Assembly: GCA_947179155.2 (NCBI GenBank)
Contig: OX359286.1
Span: 11,132,024 to 11,196,023, forward strand
DNA from: Hedera helix
Lineage: Eukaryota > Streptophyta > Magnoliopsida > Apiales > Araliaceae
Direction of reading: 5' to 3'
DNA: 64,000 bases
Position numbers and translations under genes: made by a program. Under the pieces are notes generated by a model, which was given only the letters and a program-made list of their open reading frames with translations, was not told where the DNA came from and did not search any database. This document shows positions 35,751 to 47,496 of the stretch, in pieces. How positions within the stretch are numbered: the stretch's first letter is position 1; every line of letters begins with the position of its first letter.

Positions 35751-38700
35751 TGTAACGACCCCGAAATTCATCCAGCTTATTCCCATAAATTTCGTATTTA
35801 ATAAACATTATTTTCATTACGTCCAAATTTCGGTCCGTTAATAAATCTTTCATCACCTAAATTGATCCATTATTTAATATCAATATCATCAATTACTAAA
35901 TTTTCAGTATAAATTTTTCTTTTTTCTCAACTTAATCGTTGTATTAAAACATTTGGATATTTAAAATCTTTACATCTGGATCCTAGTCCCTGGATCGCAA
36001 CCTTTACTTATTCTTTTCTTTCTGTAACCCGTATCATAAAGATCCACATTCAACATTTAATGTCATTTATATTCATACAATATTCTTATGTCATAATTCA
36101 TAGTCAGACATATAATAGTCTCTATCATAATATTCATATTGAACAATTACAGTTCACAATTTAAACTATACTCATCGTATTCAGATCCAATTTATCTGTA
36201 CATATAGCATATCAACATAACTTGGCAATTTCTCCACATTGATTAATAATATTAAAAATATAACAATCACATTTTCTACCTTATTGGCAATTCATCTCTA
36301 ACATAATTCGATATTCTCGAATTTGTTTCTTTACCTGCAAAATTTATTTTAAGCAAGTAATGAGCACAACGGCTCAGCAAGTTCAACAGTTTATGCTTCA
36401 CATAGCACATACCTTATCATACTTGGTGTGTGTCATACATCACGTGCTCGTGCTTCTACTTGAGCAATATATCTCATATATATTCATATCGTTTCACAAA
36501 ACACACCTTGGTGTCACATTAATCACGTATCATATAGCACATAACAAATATTTCATATCATAACATTTAACATTTAACATTTAAGGGACTGAAGAACTTG
36601 CCTGTCGTCCAGTAATTTAATTGCTAGCTCAAAACCTTAACTCGATCAACCTATAATCATATAATAAACAAATAATAATTATTTATCCTCTTATGATATT
36701 AATTTAATTAATTAATATCATCTATAACGTAATTAACCCTACCCGACAATTTATTTTAGGGTATCGGGTTAATTATTAAATAATATGGTTAATTATATTA
36801 ACCTCGTTCCTTAATAAATTAACTTAACTTAATATCCAATACCTCCAATACGGACAACCCGGCTCATCGGATAATAATTTCACATATTTGGTTGTCCGAA
36901 ACTTTATTTTATTAATTTTCTAATCTTTAAACTCATTAGATTAATATTTAAAATATTTAAATATTAATCTCCAATATTTAATATTTTTACAAAAATATTA
37001 AATTTAATGCCCAAACATCATTTCTATATTTTTGGTATTTTTCTATAATTTTCTAGAATTTTTAAACAATTTTTAAACATTTATTTCATTAAAAACAACT
37101 GCTGAGGGCATTTTCGTAATTTTCCGCGACCTTAGGACATAACCGGAATTTTCTGGAAAGCCCAAGGGCATTTCCGTAATTTCGGCAACTCAAGGGGCAT
37201 ATCCGGAATTTCCCGGAAAGGTTGAGGGCATTTCCGTAATTTTATATAGCCCAAAGGACACGCTGGTCCTTTCAGAAAAGCTCGGGGGTAAAATGGTAGT
37301 TTCTCCGCGTGCGTTGGCCAAAACGACGTCGTTCGACGTCTGTTTCCGAAAACTTCTGTCCTTCCGAACGACGTCGTTCGGCCTCCGTATTTTCATCTTC
37401 GCGCATTGCGCGGCAGTCCCACAGGCGCCAAAAACGACGCCGTTTTAGGCCTTTCCGCGGAAAAATTGGCCGCGCGCAATGCGCGGCCCTCCCTTTTCTT
37501 TTTCATCCTCCTGCTCGCAACAGTATGTCACCTTTTGCCAAATTATTCATTTTCTTCCACCATTTTTGCTCTCAATACCACAACATAACCATTCTATAAA
37601 TCATAAAAATATAGATATACATCCTAAAATTATTTAGAATAATAATACTATTTATTTATAATTTTTCCACATAATTCTTTTATCAACAAAAATACACAAA
37701 ATAAATTAAATAATTAACTTTATACCTTCCAAGAGCTTAGAAATCTTTCCATGAAAGCACCCACAAATCTCCTCTTCTTGGTCGGCCCTGGTGGTTGCCG
37801 ATGGTAGTCGGGTGGCATGGTGGTGGCTTTCGGGTGGGGGAGGAAAATGCTATTTTTGCTTTCTTTTTTATTTCTATTTCTTTCTCTTGCATTCCTCTCT
37901 TTTATAATCCCACCGAGCTAGCCACTTTGGAAAATAAAAAAAAATATTTCCACCGACTTGTATGCTGCTCGTAACTTCCGGAATTTTCCAAAAACGCATG
38001 CAATTCATTTATTTAAATATATTACGTAATTATTCCGTGTAATAAATATTTTATATAAAATATTTATTTTAATTCACTAAAAATCATAATATGATTTATC
38101 ATTAATATTAATATCTTTTTCGGTATTTTACTTGACAAATTTTGTACACGCATAATACCATGCATGTAACTATTTGAGGTAATTTACACTTCCAAAAATC
38201 ATAAAATAAATCACATAACATATAAAAATTATTTTTCATAATTTTTCACTTCGTTACTTGTACAACATGTTACATTAACATGTTCACGTTTCCGAAATAT
38301 TATTCTTCATAAACGTTATAATAATTCAATTATGCATAAACATAATTTTTAATGAATTTAAAACATTCATTTTCCCTTAATTAATTTCATTTCTTTAATA
38401 TTCACATTACCTTTCCTTATATAAATTATATAATTCATTATTATATAATCTATATAATTACTTTATCCTTATTCAATTTAATCACCTTATATAAATTATA
38501 TAATTATTCTTATATAATTTATATACTTATTAATTTCTTCATACATCACTTTAATTTCCTTATATAAATTATATAATTATTATTATATAATTTATATAAT
38601 TACATTTCTTCTCAATTAATTTCTAAACTTCCTCCATAAATCTTAATTAAATCTAAAAATCAATAATTACAATTTTTACCAACTTCCTCCTTAACTTTTC

Positions 38701-39149
38701 ATAAATTTCTGGATTAATTTAATTATTAATCCATTTATTCTCATAATTAATGAAGTCAATAATCATCAATTAAACATTCACACATATATATACAAATGTG
38801 TATATATATAAATATATACATATTTAATTCATGCATTTCACATTATCACATAACCTCCTTTAAATCATAATTTATGTACTTCCATTTTATTGTACAATAC
38901 ATTGTACCTTTACCTGAAATTTCTTTTATTCCTCATAAATTGTTTTTAAACAATTTATGTACTTTTCAATTATTTAATTCAACACAAATCATCAACATCT
39001 TTGTACAGATTTAATTTACCAATTAAATCTCATCAAATATCTTAAATCACATAAAATATCTCAAATAATTTAAATCATCTTGATAATTTTATCAATTAAA
39101 TTCTCATTTAACATTAATAAAGAATTTCTGAAAAATCTGGATCCTCACA
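35751..39149 (-). repeat. E3 5' LTR
   Basis: Minus-strand TATA box at 37906-37899. Putative donor GT at 37725 and acceptor AG at 36335. GC island about 37490-37110. Same 3399-bp length as its partner. Confidence 0.93.
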
Positions 39150-39154
39150 AGAAA

Positions 39155-39801
39155 ATTGCAATGGGCAATGATCACGAGAAATGAAGGGAAGAAAGATATG
39201 TGGAATAAATGTAAAGAAATTGTGAAGTATGAGTATATAAAAATTTCGAGGACGAAATTTTATGAACGAGGGGTGAATGTGATACCCCAGGAATTTTAAA
39301 ATAATTCCAAATAAGGATTATGATAAATCAAGTAAAGGTTAGTATCTAATGTCGAACAATGGAGGTATTAAAGAATGAATTATGATATATGAAGAAGATT
39401 ATGAATGTGAATTAAGAGGAAAATGATGAATGTACAAGAGTATAAATGAAGTGTAATAGAAGGTATGAAATAAGTTTGTTAAGTAGGGATAAGTACGATT
39501 AGAGAAAAAGAAAGTTTTCGAAAAATGAGAACATATCTTGATAAATATATCAAGAAAAGAGCTAAGGCTTTATAGTCACAAAGAAATTGTGAATGTGATT
39601 TAAGAACTGAATATTCTGACAATTATGATTTTATGAGGTTATTCATGTAAGTTATGGATATTAAAGAGGCAAAATATAATTATTATGCATTTAGTTGTGA
39701 TTCATCAAGATAAAGGTATAGCAAGGTGCTATAAATAAAATATGTATGAATATTACGACAATTATGATTCCGAGGACGGAATCCTGTTAAGGGGGGAAGA
39801 A
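39155..39801 (+). repeat. X interior, last piece with PPT1 and PPT2
   Basis: PPT1 hairpin at 39243-39258 with TGTGATACCCC at 39278, then the roughly 520-bp segment and PPT2 hairpin at 39766-39783 with AAGGGGGGAAGAA before the LTR. Which junction X actually used is unknown because its 5' LTR is gone. Confidence 0.82.
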
Positions 39802-42800
39802 TGTGAGGACCCGAATCTTCGGGATTATTTTAATAAGAATTTAATTGATAAAATTATCAAAGAGGTGTAAGTGAATTATTACTTTATGTTATATGATTGT
39901 AATGTATGTGATGGGATTTAATTGGTAAATTAAATCGGTACAAAGATGGTGATGATTTGTGTGAATTTAAAGTAATTGAAAAGTAAATAAATTGTTTAAA
40001 AACAATTTATTAAGAATAAGAGAAATTTTGATTAAATGTACAATAAATTGTACAATTAAATGGAAATGTAGAAATTATGATTTAATTGAGGTTTTATGGT
40101 AATGTGAAATTATGATGTAACTATGTATAAAGATACATGTGCATATATATGTGTACATGGTTAATGGTGATAATTATCAATTTCATTAATTATGAAAATT
40201 AAGGGATTAATAATTAAATTAATCCAATTTTAAATGAAAAGTTAATGAGAAAGTTAGTAAAAAGTGTAATTATTGATTTTAAATTAATTATGAATTATGG
40301 AGGGAGTTTAGAAATTAATGGAGAAGAAATGTAATTATATAAATTATATAATAATAATTATATAATTTATATAAGGAAATTAAAATGTTGTATGAAGGAA
40401 ATAATAATTATATAAATTATATAAGAATAAATATATAATTTATATAAGAAAATTAAATTAAGTAAGGGTGGAAGAAAATTTTATAAATTGTATTTGTGTG
40501 AAATGAAAATCATTTAAAAAGGAATAATGTAATTATGTAAATTATATAATATTTAATTATATAATTTATATAAGGAAAGTTAATGTGAATATTAAAAAAA
40601 TTGAATAATAAATAAGAAAAAAGAATGTTTTAAATTATTAAAAATTTTATTTATGCATAATTAAATTATTATGACTTTTATGAAAAATAATATTTCAGAA
40701 ATGTGAACATGTTAGTGTAACATGTTGTCTGAGTAACGAAGTGAAAAATTTCGAAAAATAATTTTTATATGTTATATGGATTATTTTATGATTTTTGGAG
40801 ATATAAATTATCTCATATAATTACATGCATGTCATTATGCGTGTACAAAATTTGTCAAATAAAATACCGGAAAAGGTATTAATATTACTCACAAATCATA
40901 TTATGATTTTTAGTGAATTAAAATAAATATTTTATATATATTATATAAAATATTTATTACACGATATAATTACGTAATGTATAAAATAAAAAATTTTGCA
41001 TGCAATTCTTTGGAGTAATCCGGAAGTTTCAAGTAGCATGAAGTCGGTGGAAATATTTTAAAGCCAAAGGTTAAGTTGCCTTATTATAAAAGGGGAAATA
41101 AATAAAGATGAAAGGGAACAAAAAGAGAAAAGAAATAAAACAAAAACAAAAACTCTCTCTTTGCTCTCCTCTCCACCGAAAGCTACCATCTCCACCACCG
41201 TAAACCATCATGGCTACCAAGAGAGGAAAGAAGGAATTGTGGTGCCTTCAAGGAAAGAAATAAAGCTTTTGGAGGTATAATAATTTAATTAGTTGATTTA
41301 TTTGTATTTATGAATGATAAATTATTATTGTGAAAAATTAGAAAGTAATTAGAATAATTATTCTAAATAATTTTTGGATGTTTATCTATGGGTTATAGGA
41401 TTTTTGGAGTTATTTTGTTGGGAAAATTATGTGCAAAAATGAAAGATTTAATTCTTGGCCGGTTACTGTTACGAACTGAAAGAAATTGCGCGGCGGCCAA
41501 ATTTTTTTCTGCTCTGGGAATAAAACGGCGCCGTTTTGAAGCGCAGAGTTCGGTCCTCCGCGCAATGCGCGGAAGGAAAAATTTTGCCACGCCAAACGAC
41601 GTCGTTTGGCGTAGGCGGAGTCGGGGAAAAAGGGACGCCGTGCCATGCGCGGCCGAGCCTTTTGCCGAAATGACTGTTTTGCCCCTAAGCTTTTTACATA
41701 ATACCCAGCGTGTCCCTAGACGCGCCGAAATTACAGATATGCCCCTTACCTTTCCCAGAAATGCCGAATGAGTCCTTAGAAGTGCGGTAATTACAAAAAT
41801 GCCCCTGGACATTCCGAAAAATTCCGGTTACGTCCCTAAGGGCGCGGAAATTACCAAAAATGCCCCCAGATTCAGTTTTTAATTAAATAAATGTTTAAAA
41901 ATTGTTTAAAAATCATAGAAAATTATAGAAAAATTCTAAAAATATAGAAATGATGTTTGGGCATTAAATTTAATATTTTTGTAAAAATATTAAATATTGG
42001 GGATTAATATTTAAATGTTTAAATATTAATCTAATAAGGTTACCATTTAGAAAATGGTTAAATAAAAATTTTGGGACACCTAGTTATGTTAAAATTTATC
42101 CGATGAGCCGGGTTGTCCGTATTAGAGGTGTTGGGTATTAAGTTAAACGAATATTTTAAGGAACGAGGTTAATATAATTGGCCATATAAATCAATAATTG
42201 GCATAGAGATGATATTAATTAATTAAATTAATATCACAAGGAGTTAAATAATTATTATTTGATCATAGGTTGATCGAGTAAAGGGTATGAACTACCAATT
42301 TAATAAGTTGAGCTATTAATTGGACACCAGACAAGTTCTTCAGTCCCTTTTATGTTAATGTTGGACTATTATAATATGTAATTTTTGTTTTAACTGCATA
42401 CAAATTATGTGTTACGTGATACGTGATTAATATTATCACAATGTGTATTTTGTGCAACAATATTAATATATAGGAGATATATTGCTATAGTAGAAGCACA
42501 AGCACATGATGTATGACACACACCAAGCATGATAAGGTATGTGCTATGTGAATTATAACTGTTGAACTTGCTGAGCCGTTGTGCTCATTACTTGCTCAAT
42601 AACATTTTTGCAGGAAAGAAATGACATTCAAGAATATTGGATTTTGTTAAAGATGAATTGCCTAGAAGGTAGAAAACATGATTGTCATATTATAATGCAA
42701 TGTGGATAATTTGTCAATGTTACCTTGATGTTTTGTATGAGTCTACAAATGAGATCCAAATAAGACGAGCAAAGTTAAATTATGAGCTGTAATTGTACAA

Positions 42801-43202
42801 GATAAATGTTATGACAGAGATTATTATAAGTCTAATTATGAATGATGATACAAAGAACATTTGTATGGATATGAATTATATTAAATTTGAATGTAGAGTA
42901 TTCTGATAATTGTAAGAGAAAGAAAAGTAAAGGTTGCGATCCGGGGACTATGATCGAAATGTAAGGATTTTTAATATCTAATTAATTTAAAGCAATGACT
43001 AAAAGAAAAAGAAAAAAAAATTATACGAAAAAAATTTGATACTTGATGATTTTAAAATCAATTTAATGGATCAATTTAGGTGATGAGAGATTTATTAACG
43101 GACCGAAATTTGGACGAACCGAAATTCAGACGTAAGATAAATAATGTATACTAAATACAGAATTTAAGGGAATAAAGTGGGTCGAATTTCGGGGTCGTTA
43201 CA
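39802..43202 (+). repeat. X 3' LTR
   Basis: Starts TGTGAGGACCCG, ends GGTCGTTACA at 43202, 3401 bp. TATA box at 41096-41103, GT at 41275, GC island about 41485-41870, AG at 42613. The GGACAACC stem is degraded in its left arm. A tandem ACCGAAATT duplication is seen near 43102-43132. Confidence 0.88.
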
Positions 43203-44389
43203 AATTTTGGAACGTTCGAGAGGAGAAAAAAAAAGTTGGCTGGCGTGGCTAAGTCGATGAAGTTTTTTTATTCCAAAATTGGTTGAGTGCATGGTTATAA
43301 AAGGAGAAGCAAAACAAAGGAATAAGGAGAGAGAAAAAAAATATAAAGAAACTCTTCCAAGTTCTCTTCCTCACCCGAACACCACCTTCCACCGAAAAAA
43401 AATTTCCATAGCTGACCAAGAAGAAAGGATTTATTGGAGTTTTCATGGAAGGAAGGATTTCTAAGCCAAGAAAGGTTGTACGAGAAGCGATATAAAAAGG
43501 GTATTTATTATTTAATGCTACGATCCAGGCAAGTTCTTCAGTCCCTTTTATGTTAAATGTTGAACTATTATATGCAATTCTTGTTTTAAATACATACAAA
43601 AATTATGTGTTATGTGATACGTGTTTAATATGACTACAATGTGTTCTTTGTGCAACGATATGAGATATATTGCTATAGTTAAAGCACAAGCACATGATAT
43701 ATGACACACATCAAGCATGTTAAGGTATGTGCTACGTGAAGCATGAACTGTTGAATTTGCTGAGCCGCTGTGCTCATTACTTGCTTAATATACATTTTTG
43801 CAGGAAAGAAATAAATTTCAAAAACATCAGATGATGTAAAGATGAATTTTCCAAAAAGGTTGTAAATGTTATTATTAAATGTTTGTATTATGATTCAAGG
43901 TGAATAATTTGTCAAAGTTATATTGATATGCTGTATGTACAGATAAGTTGGATCCGAATATGACGAGTATAGCTTAGATTGTAAACTGTAATCGTTCAAC
44001 ATGAATATTATGTTAGAGACTATTATATGTCTGACTATGAATTACGACATAAGAATATTGTATGGATTTAAATAACATTAAATGTTGAATGTTGAACTTT
44101 ATGATACGGGTTATAGAAAGAAAAGAATAAGTAAAGGTTGCGATCCAGGGACTAGGATCCAAATGTAAGGATTTTAAATATCCAAATATTTTAATATAAT
44201 GATTGAATTGAGAAAAAGAAAAAAATTTATACCGAAAATTTGGTAATTGATGATTTTGAAATTAAATAATGGATCATATTCGGTGATGAAAGATTTATTA
44301 ACGGACCGAAATTTGGACGTAAAGAAAATAATGTTTATTAAATACAAGATTTAAGGGAATAAAGTGGGTCGAATTTTGGGGACGTTACA
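43203..44389 (+). repeat. E0 3' LTR, final piece with internal deletion
   Basis: LTR sequence resumes about 93 bp upstream of a TATA box (43296-43303). A leader follows, then a deletion near 43483 that removed the GC island and most of the putative intron. U5 then runs to GGGGACGTTACA at 44389. The last 811 bp pair with window bases 1-811. Confidence 0.85.
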
Positions 44390-44673
44390 GTATATGTATG
44401 TATATATGTTGTAATGATATTCTTAAAGAGATCAAGGTTAGATCTAGATGGAGTCATATAATATTTGTCTAGGTGTATGCTCGATATGTTTTCCCTAGTC
44501 AAAATATAATTTTTATGGTCAATATGAAGTGTATATGGTAAATATGCATTTCATATGGTCAAAATATGCTTGTAATGGTTCAAAACATATTTTTATACTC
44601 TATAATGTTAGATCTATAATATTTATGTAGATCTATGGTTAAACATTCTCAACATATGTTTTGATATATTGGT
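44390..44673 (+). repeat. N3: fragment of an N-family LTR
   Basis: Resembles N1 around 15900-16030 (repeated TCAAAATAT motifs and a GATCTATGGTTAAACAT-like run). It is the right flank of E0 and the left flank of N2. Nothing else can be read from it. Confidence 0.55.
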
Positions 44674-45789
44674 TGTGACGCCCCCAAATCCGAGTTTCAT
44701 AACCCCATATTTAGTGCTCACAATCTAATATATAATAACAACTAATAACATAGTTTCCATTAATCTTAGCGGAATAATACATCATTGTTCCTTACAAAGA
44801 GGTAATACAATCCCAAGGTCTTGTAACCTTAACATAACAATACATATCTTAAGGGTTCTCAAAAGATTTACAGCATTAAATTACATATTAAACAAATAAA
44901 CTATTTAACATGCATATTCTAAGCTTTAGCTTTTTCCTTGCCCTTGTCCTTTTTGAAGCATTCAGACTTAGCTGAAAATGGTTTATGATATAGCAAGGAT
45001 GAGCAACTAGTTTGCTTAGCAAATTTAAGAACAATTAATACAAGATATATAATGATTGAATGGAAAATAACTTCAAAGATTTCAACAATAGATAATAATT
45101 ATAAAAGAACAAGAGTCAAATTTCAATTAAAAGAAATGATTGAATCTTTATTGCTAAGTGGCATCTACGGATCATGAACTAATACATAAGGTAAATCAGA
45201 TATGTATCTGACCCTTTTATTGTTTTGGTATTCGAGGAGATCAGCCTCTTGTACCCCATGTATATGCATAACATTTAAACATCTTGCCCAAAGATCGATT
45301 TCCCGAATATAATCCCCTTATTTAGGGATGTTCATTCTCAGTCTTATCATAAGAATCTGCACCAACCAATGGTTTATATAAGCTTTTAAAAATATTCAAG
45401 TAAATGAATTTATATATGCACTGTGTAGCCGAAACAATTAGCTTAGATATTCTTAAACAATTCTTGAATTTAAAAGAACTATAAAGCTTCAAATGTACTA
45501 TGTGTGAATACATAAACAATGTGAATGTGCATTAATTTTCAATAATTAAACTACTTAAAGTTCTTGTAAAATAAATACTAGTTTAAGTATAGGAAACTTA
45601 CCTCGATTGTTGATTAAAGCTAACCAATACAATTTAATATCCTTTAAACAGACCTAACAATTAATCAAGCTGATCTTTCAATAAGTATCATATCTAGGTT
45701 AATAAAATAACATTTGTACCTCTTAATTTACTAACATTTAATCATATAAATATATACCTAAGGGTATATTAAACACTTTGGAAATATTA

Positions 45790-46370
45790 TCATTATTTGA
45801 TAATATTTTAATCACATAAAACCTATATTAATCATTTAATATAGTTTTAACTTCTATCTAATATTATTACTCATTTAATAATATTTTATTAACCTTATAA
45901 TATTATTAATTATTTAATAATATTTTATTAACTTTATAATATTATTAATCCTTTAATAATATTTTATTTATTTTCCAATATTTTTCTCCATCTAATAATA
46001 TTTTATTAATTTCTTAAAATGAATATTCATTTAATAATATTTTATTTATTTTCTAATATTATTATTTATTTAATAATATTTTATTGATTTCTTAATATTA
46101 TAATTCATTTAATAATATTTAATTTATTTTCTAATATTATTATTCATTTAATAATATTTTATTAATTTCTTAATATTATTAATTATTTAATAATATTTTA
46201 TTCATTTTGTAATACTATTATTCATTTAATAATATTTTATTGATTTTTTAATATTATTAATTATTTAATAATATTCTACTCATTTTCTAATATTATTATT
46301 TATTTAATAATATTTTATTGATTTCTTAATATTATAAATTATTTAATAATATTATAATTATTTAAAAATT
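45790..46370 (-). repeat. 39-bp AT-rich tandem array in N2
   Basis: About fourteen diverged units of AATAATATTTTATTAATTTC-type sequence with a 39-bp period, the inverted counterpart of the N1 array with more units. Confidence 0.8.
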
Positions 46371-46498
46371 GTCAAATATTAATATTATATAAAATTATAT
46401 TTTCTGACCCATTTCGTTTTCAAATGATCCAACCTAACCCGTTTGTTATGACTCAACCCAACTAAGTTAATAACAATAATTTTTCAAACATTCTGGAC

Positions 46499-46665
46499 CA
46501 CCGCTGCGGCGATGAGGACCATTGTTATGGCAGTGACTCGCAGAGTGTTTTACCACTGCAGCGGGGAAACCTACTACTCGTTGCGGCGGTGAGGACCATT
46601 GCTATGGCAGTGACTCGCAGAGTGTTTTACCACTGCAGCAGGGAAACCTACTACTGCGGCAGTAG
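46499..46665 (-). repeat. GC minisatellite with 77-bp duplication in N2
   Basis: A unit starting GAGGACCATTG occurs at 46514 and again at 46591, with degenerate CCGCTGCGGC-type cores. It is the decayed relative of the N1 minisatellite. Confidence 0.75.
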
Positions 46666-47115
46666 TTCTATTTTTTAAATCCTAATTTTTTCAACTTTGA
46701 TTTTTTTGGTTTAATCTTTTATAAAATAAAACATACACATCCAAAATATACCAAATCAGTTTTGTTATATTTCTAACTTCTTGTTTTTCAACATTTCATG
46801 GATCGACATTAAACATACCAAACCATGAATCTACCTTTTTATCATAGTTCTAACATTATAGAGCATTAAAATAGGTTTTTAAACACTTAAAAATATATTT
46901 TGACCATTTAAAATATATATTGGCAATAGAAATGAAATGATGAAGTATAGAACACTTTTCAACCTCTTAGACTTGGATGCTCTTCCTCTTCTTGAGATAA
47001 ACTTGGCTAAAGACTCCACCTTGAATAATTCTCTCAAGCTCACAAGAGTTTCTCTAGGAAGCTCCCTCTCTTTTTCTCTCTTGGTGTTTCTGGCAAAACG
47101 ACTAACAACATAACA

Positions 47116-47445
47116 TGTGAGGACCCGAATTTTCGGGATTTCTTTAATAAAATTAAATAAGAAATTAATCGATAAAATTATCAAGGTTATGTGAATTAAT
47201 TATTTTTTTATGTGATTTAAGGTATGCGATGAGATTTAATTAGTAAATTAAATCTGTACAGAGATCATGACGAATACTGTGGAATTAAAATAATTGAAAG
47301 TAAATAAATTGTTTAAAAATAATTTATTAAGAATAAAAGAAAATTTTATGTAAAAACACAATAAATTGTACAATTAAATGATTATAGAGGTGCATGAATT
47401 ATTATTTAAATAATGTTATGTGGAAATGTGAGAAATATGAATTAG

Positions 47446-47496
<51 letters not shown>

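Larger units (their letters stand above)
29354..39149 (-). mobile_element. E3: complete, very young family-E element in reverse orientation
   Basis: AGAAA flanks it at 29349-29353 and 39150-39154. On the minus strand the 5' LTR is 39149-35751 and the 3' LTR is 32752-29354, both exactly 3399 bp. By eye I noticed only two substitutions between them (near 29366/35763 and 32502/38899), and every short open frame in one LTR is identical in the other. LTRs are of PPT2 type. PPT1 is kept as an unused box (hairpin 33332-33347, boundary 33312). No proteins are encoded. Confidence 0.95.
18625..43202 (+). mobile_element. X: 5'-truncated family-E element, host of E2 and E3
   Basis: X consists of interior pieces 18625-18978, 28879-29353 and 39155-39801 plus a full 3' LTR at 39802-43202 ending GGTCGTTACA. 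Read together the interior pieces match the second part of the E1 and E2 interiors in order. Its 5' LTR, primer site and first part of the interior were lost in the deletion joining it to the E0 LTR. E2 sits at TSD GTTGA and E3 at TSD AGAAA within its interior. Confidence 0.82.
1..44389 (+). mobile_element. E0: outermost family-E LTR retrotransposon, heavily nested
   Basis: The 811 bases at the window start end in TTACA followed by an initiator tRNA-Met primer site. They align end to end with 43579-44389 with no net length difference and share the unusual end GGGGACGTTACA, so these are the two LTRs of one element. The 5' LTR is cut by the window edge. The interior is 812-3175. The 3' LTR lies in pieces (3176-3417, 18248-18628, 43203-44389) because N1 and X now interrupt it. 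No gag, protease, RT, RNase H or integrase reading frame is present, so it is non-autonomous. The left TSD lies outside the window. Confidence 0.8.
44674..47115 (-). mobile_element. N2: reverse N-family LTR, broken by E4
   Basis: The plus strand begins TGTGACGCCCCC, the inverse of an N-family LTR end, preceded by possible TSD TTGGT. It holds the inverted 39-bp array (about 45790-46370) and degenerate GC minisatellite (46497-46670). It stops at 47115 where E4 was inserted, just downstream of where its TATA box should lie by alignment with N1. The open frame at 46879-47184 (-) covers the N leader region, is shifted relative to N1 and is not a gene. Confidence 0.75.
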
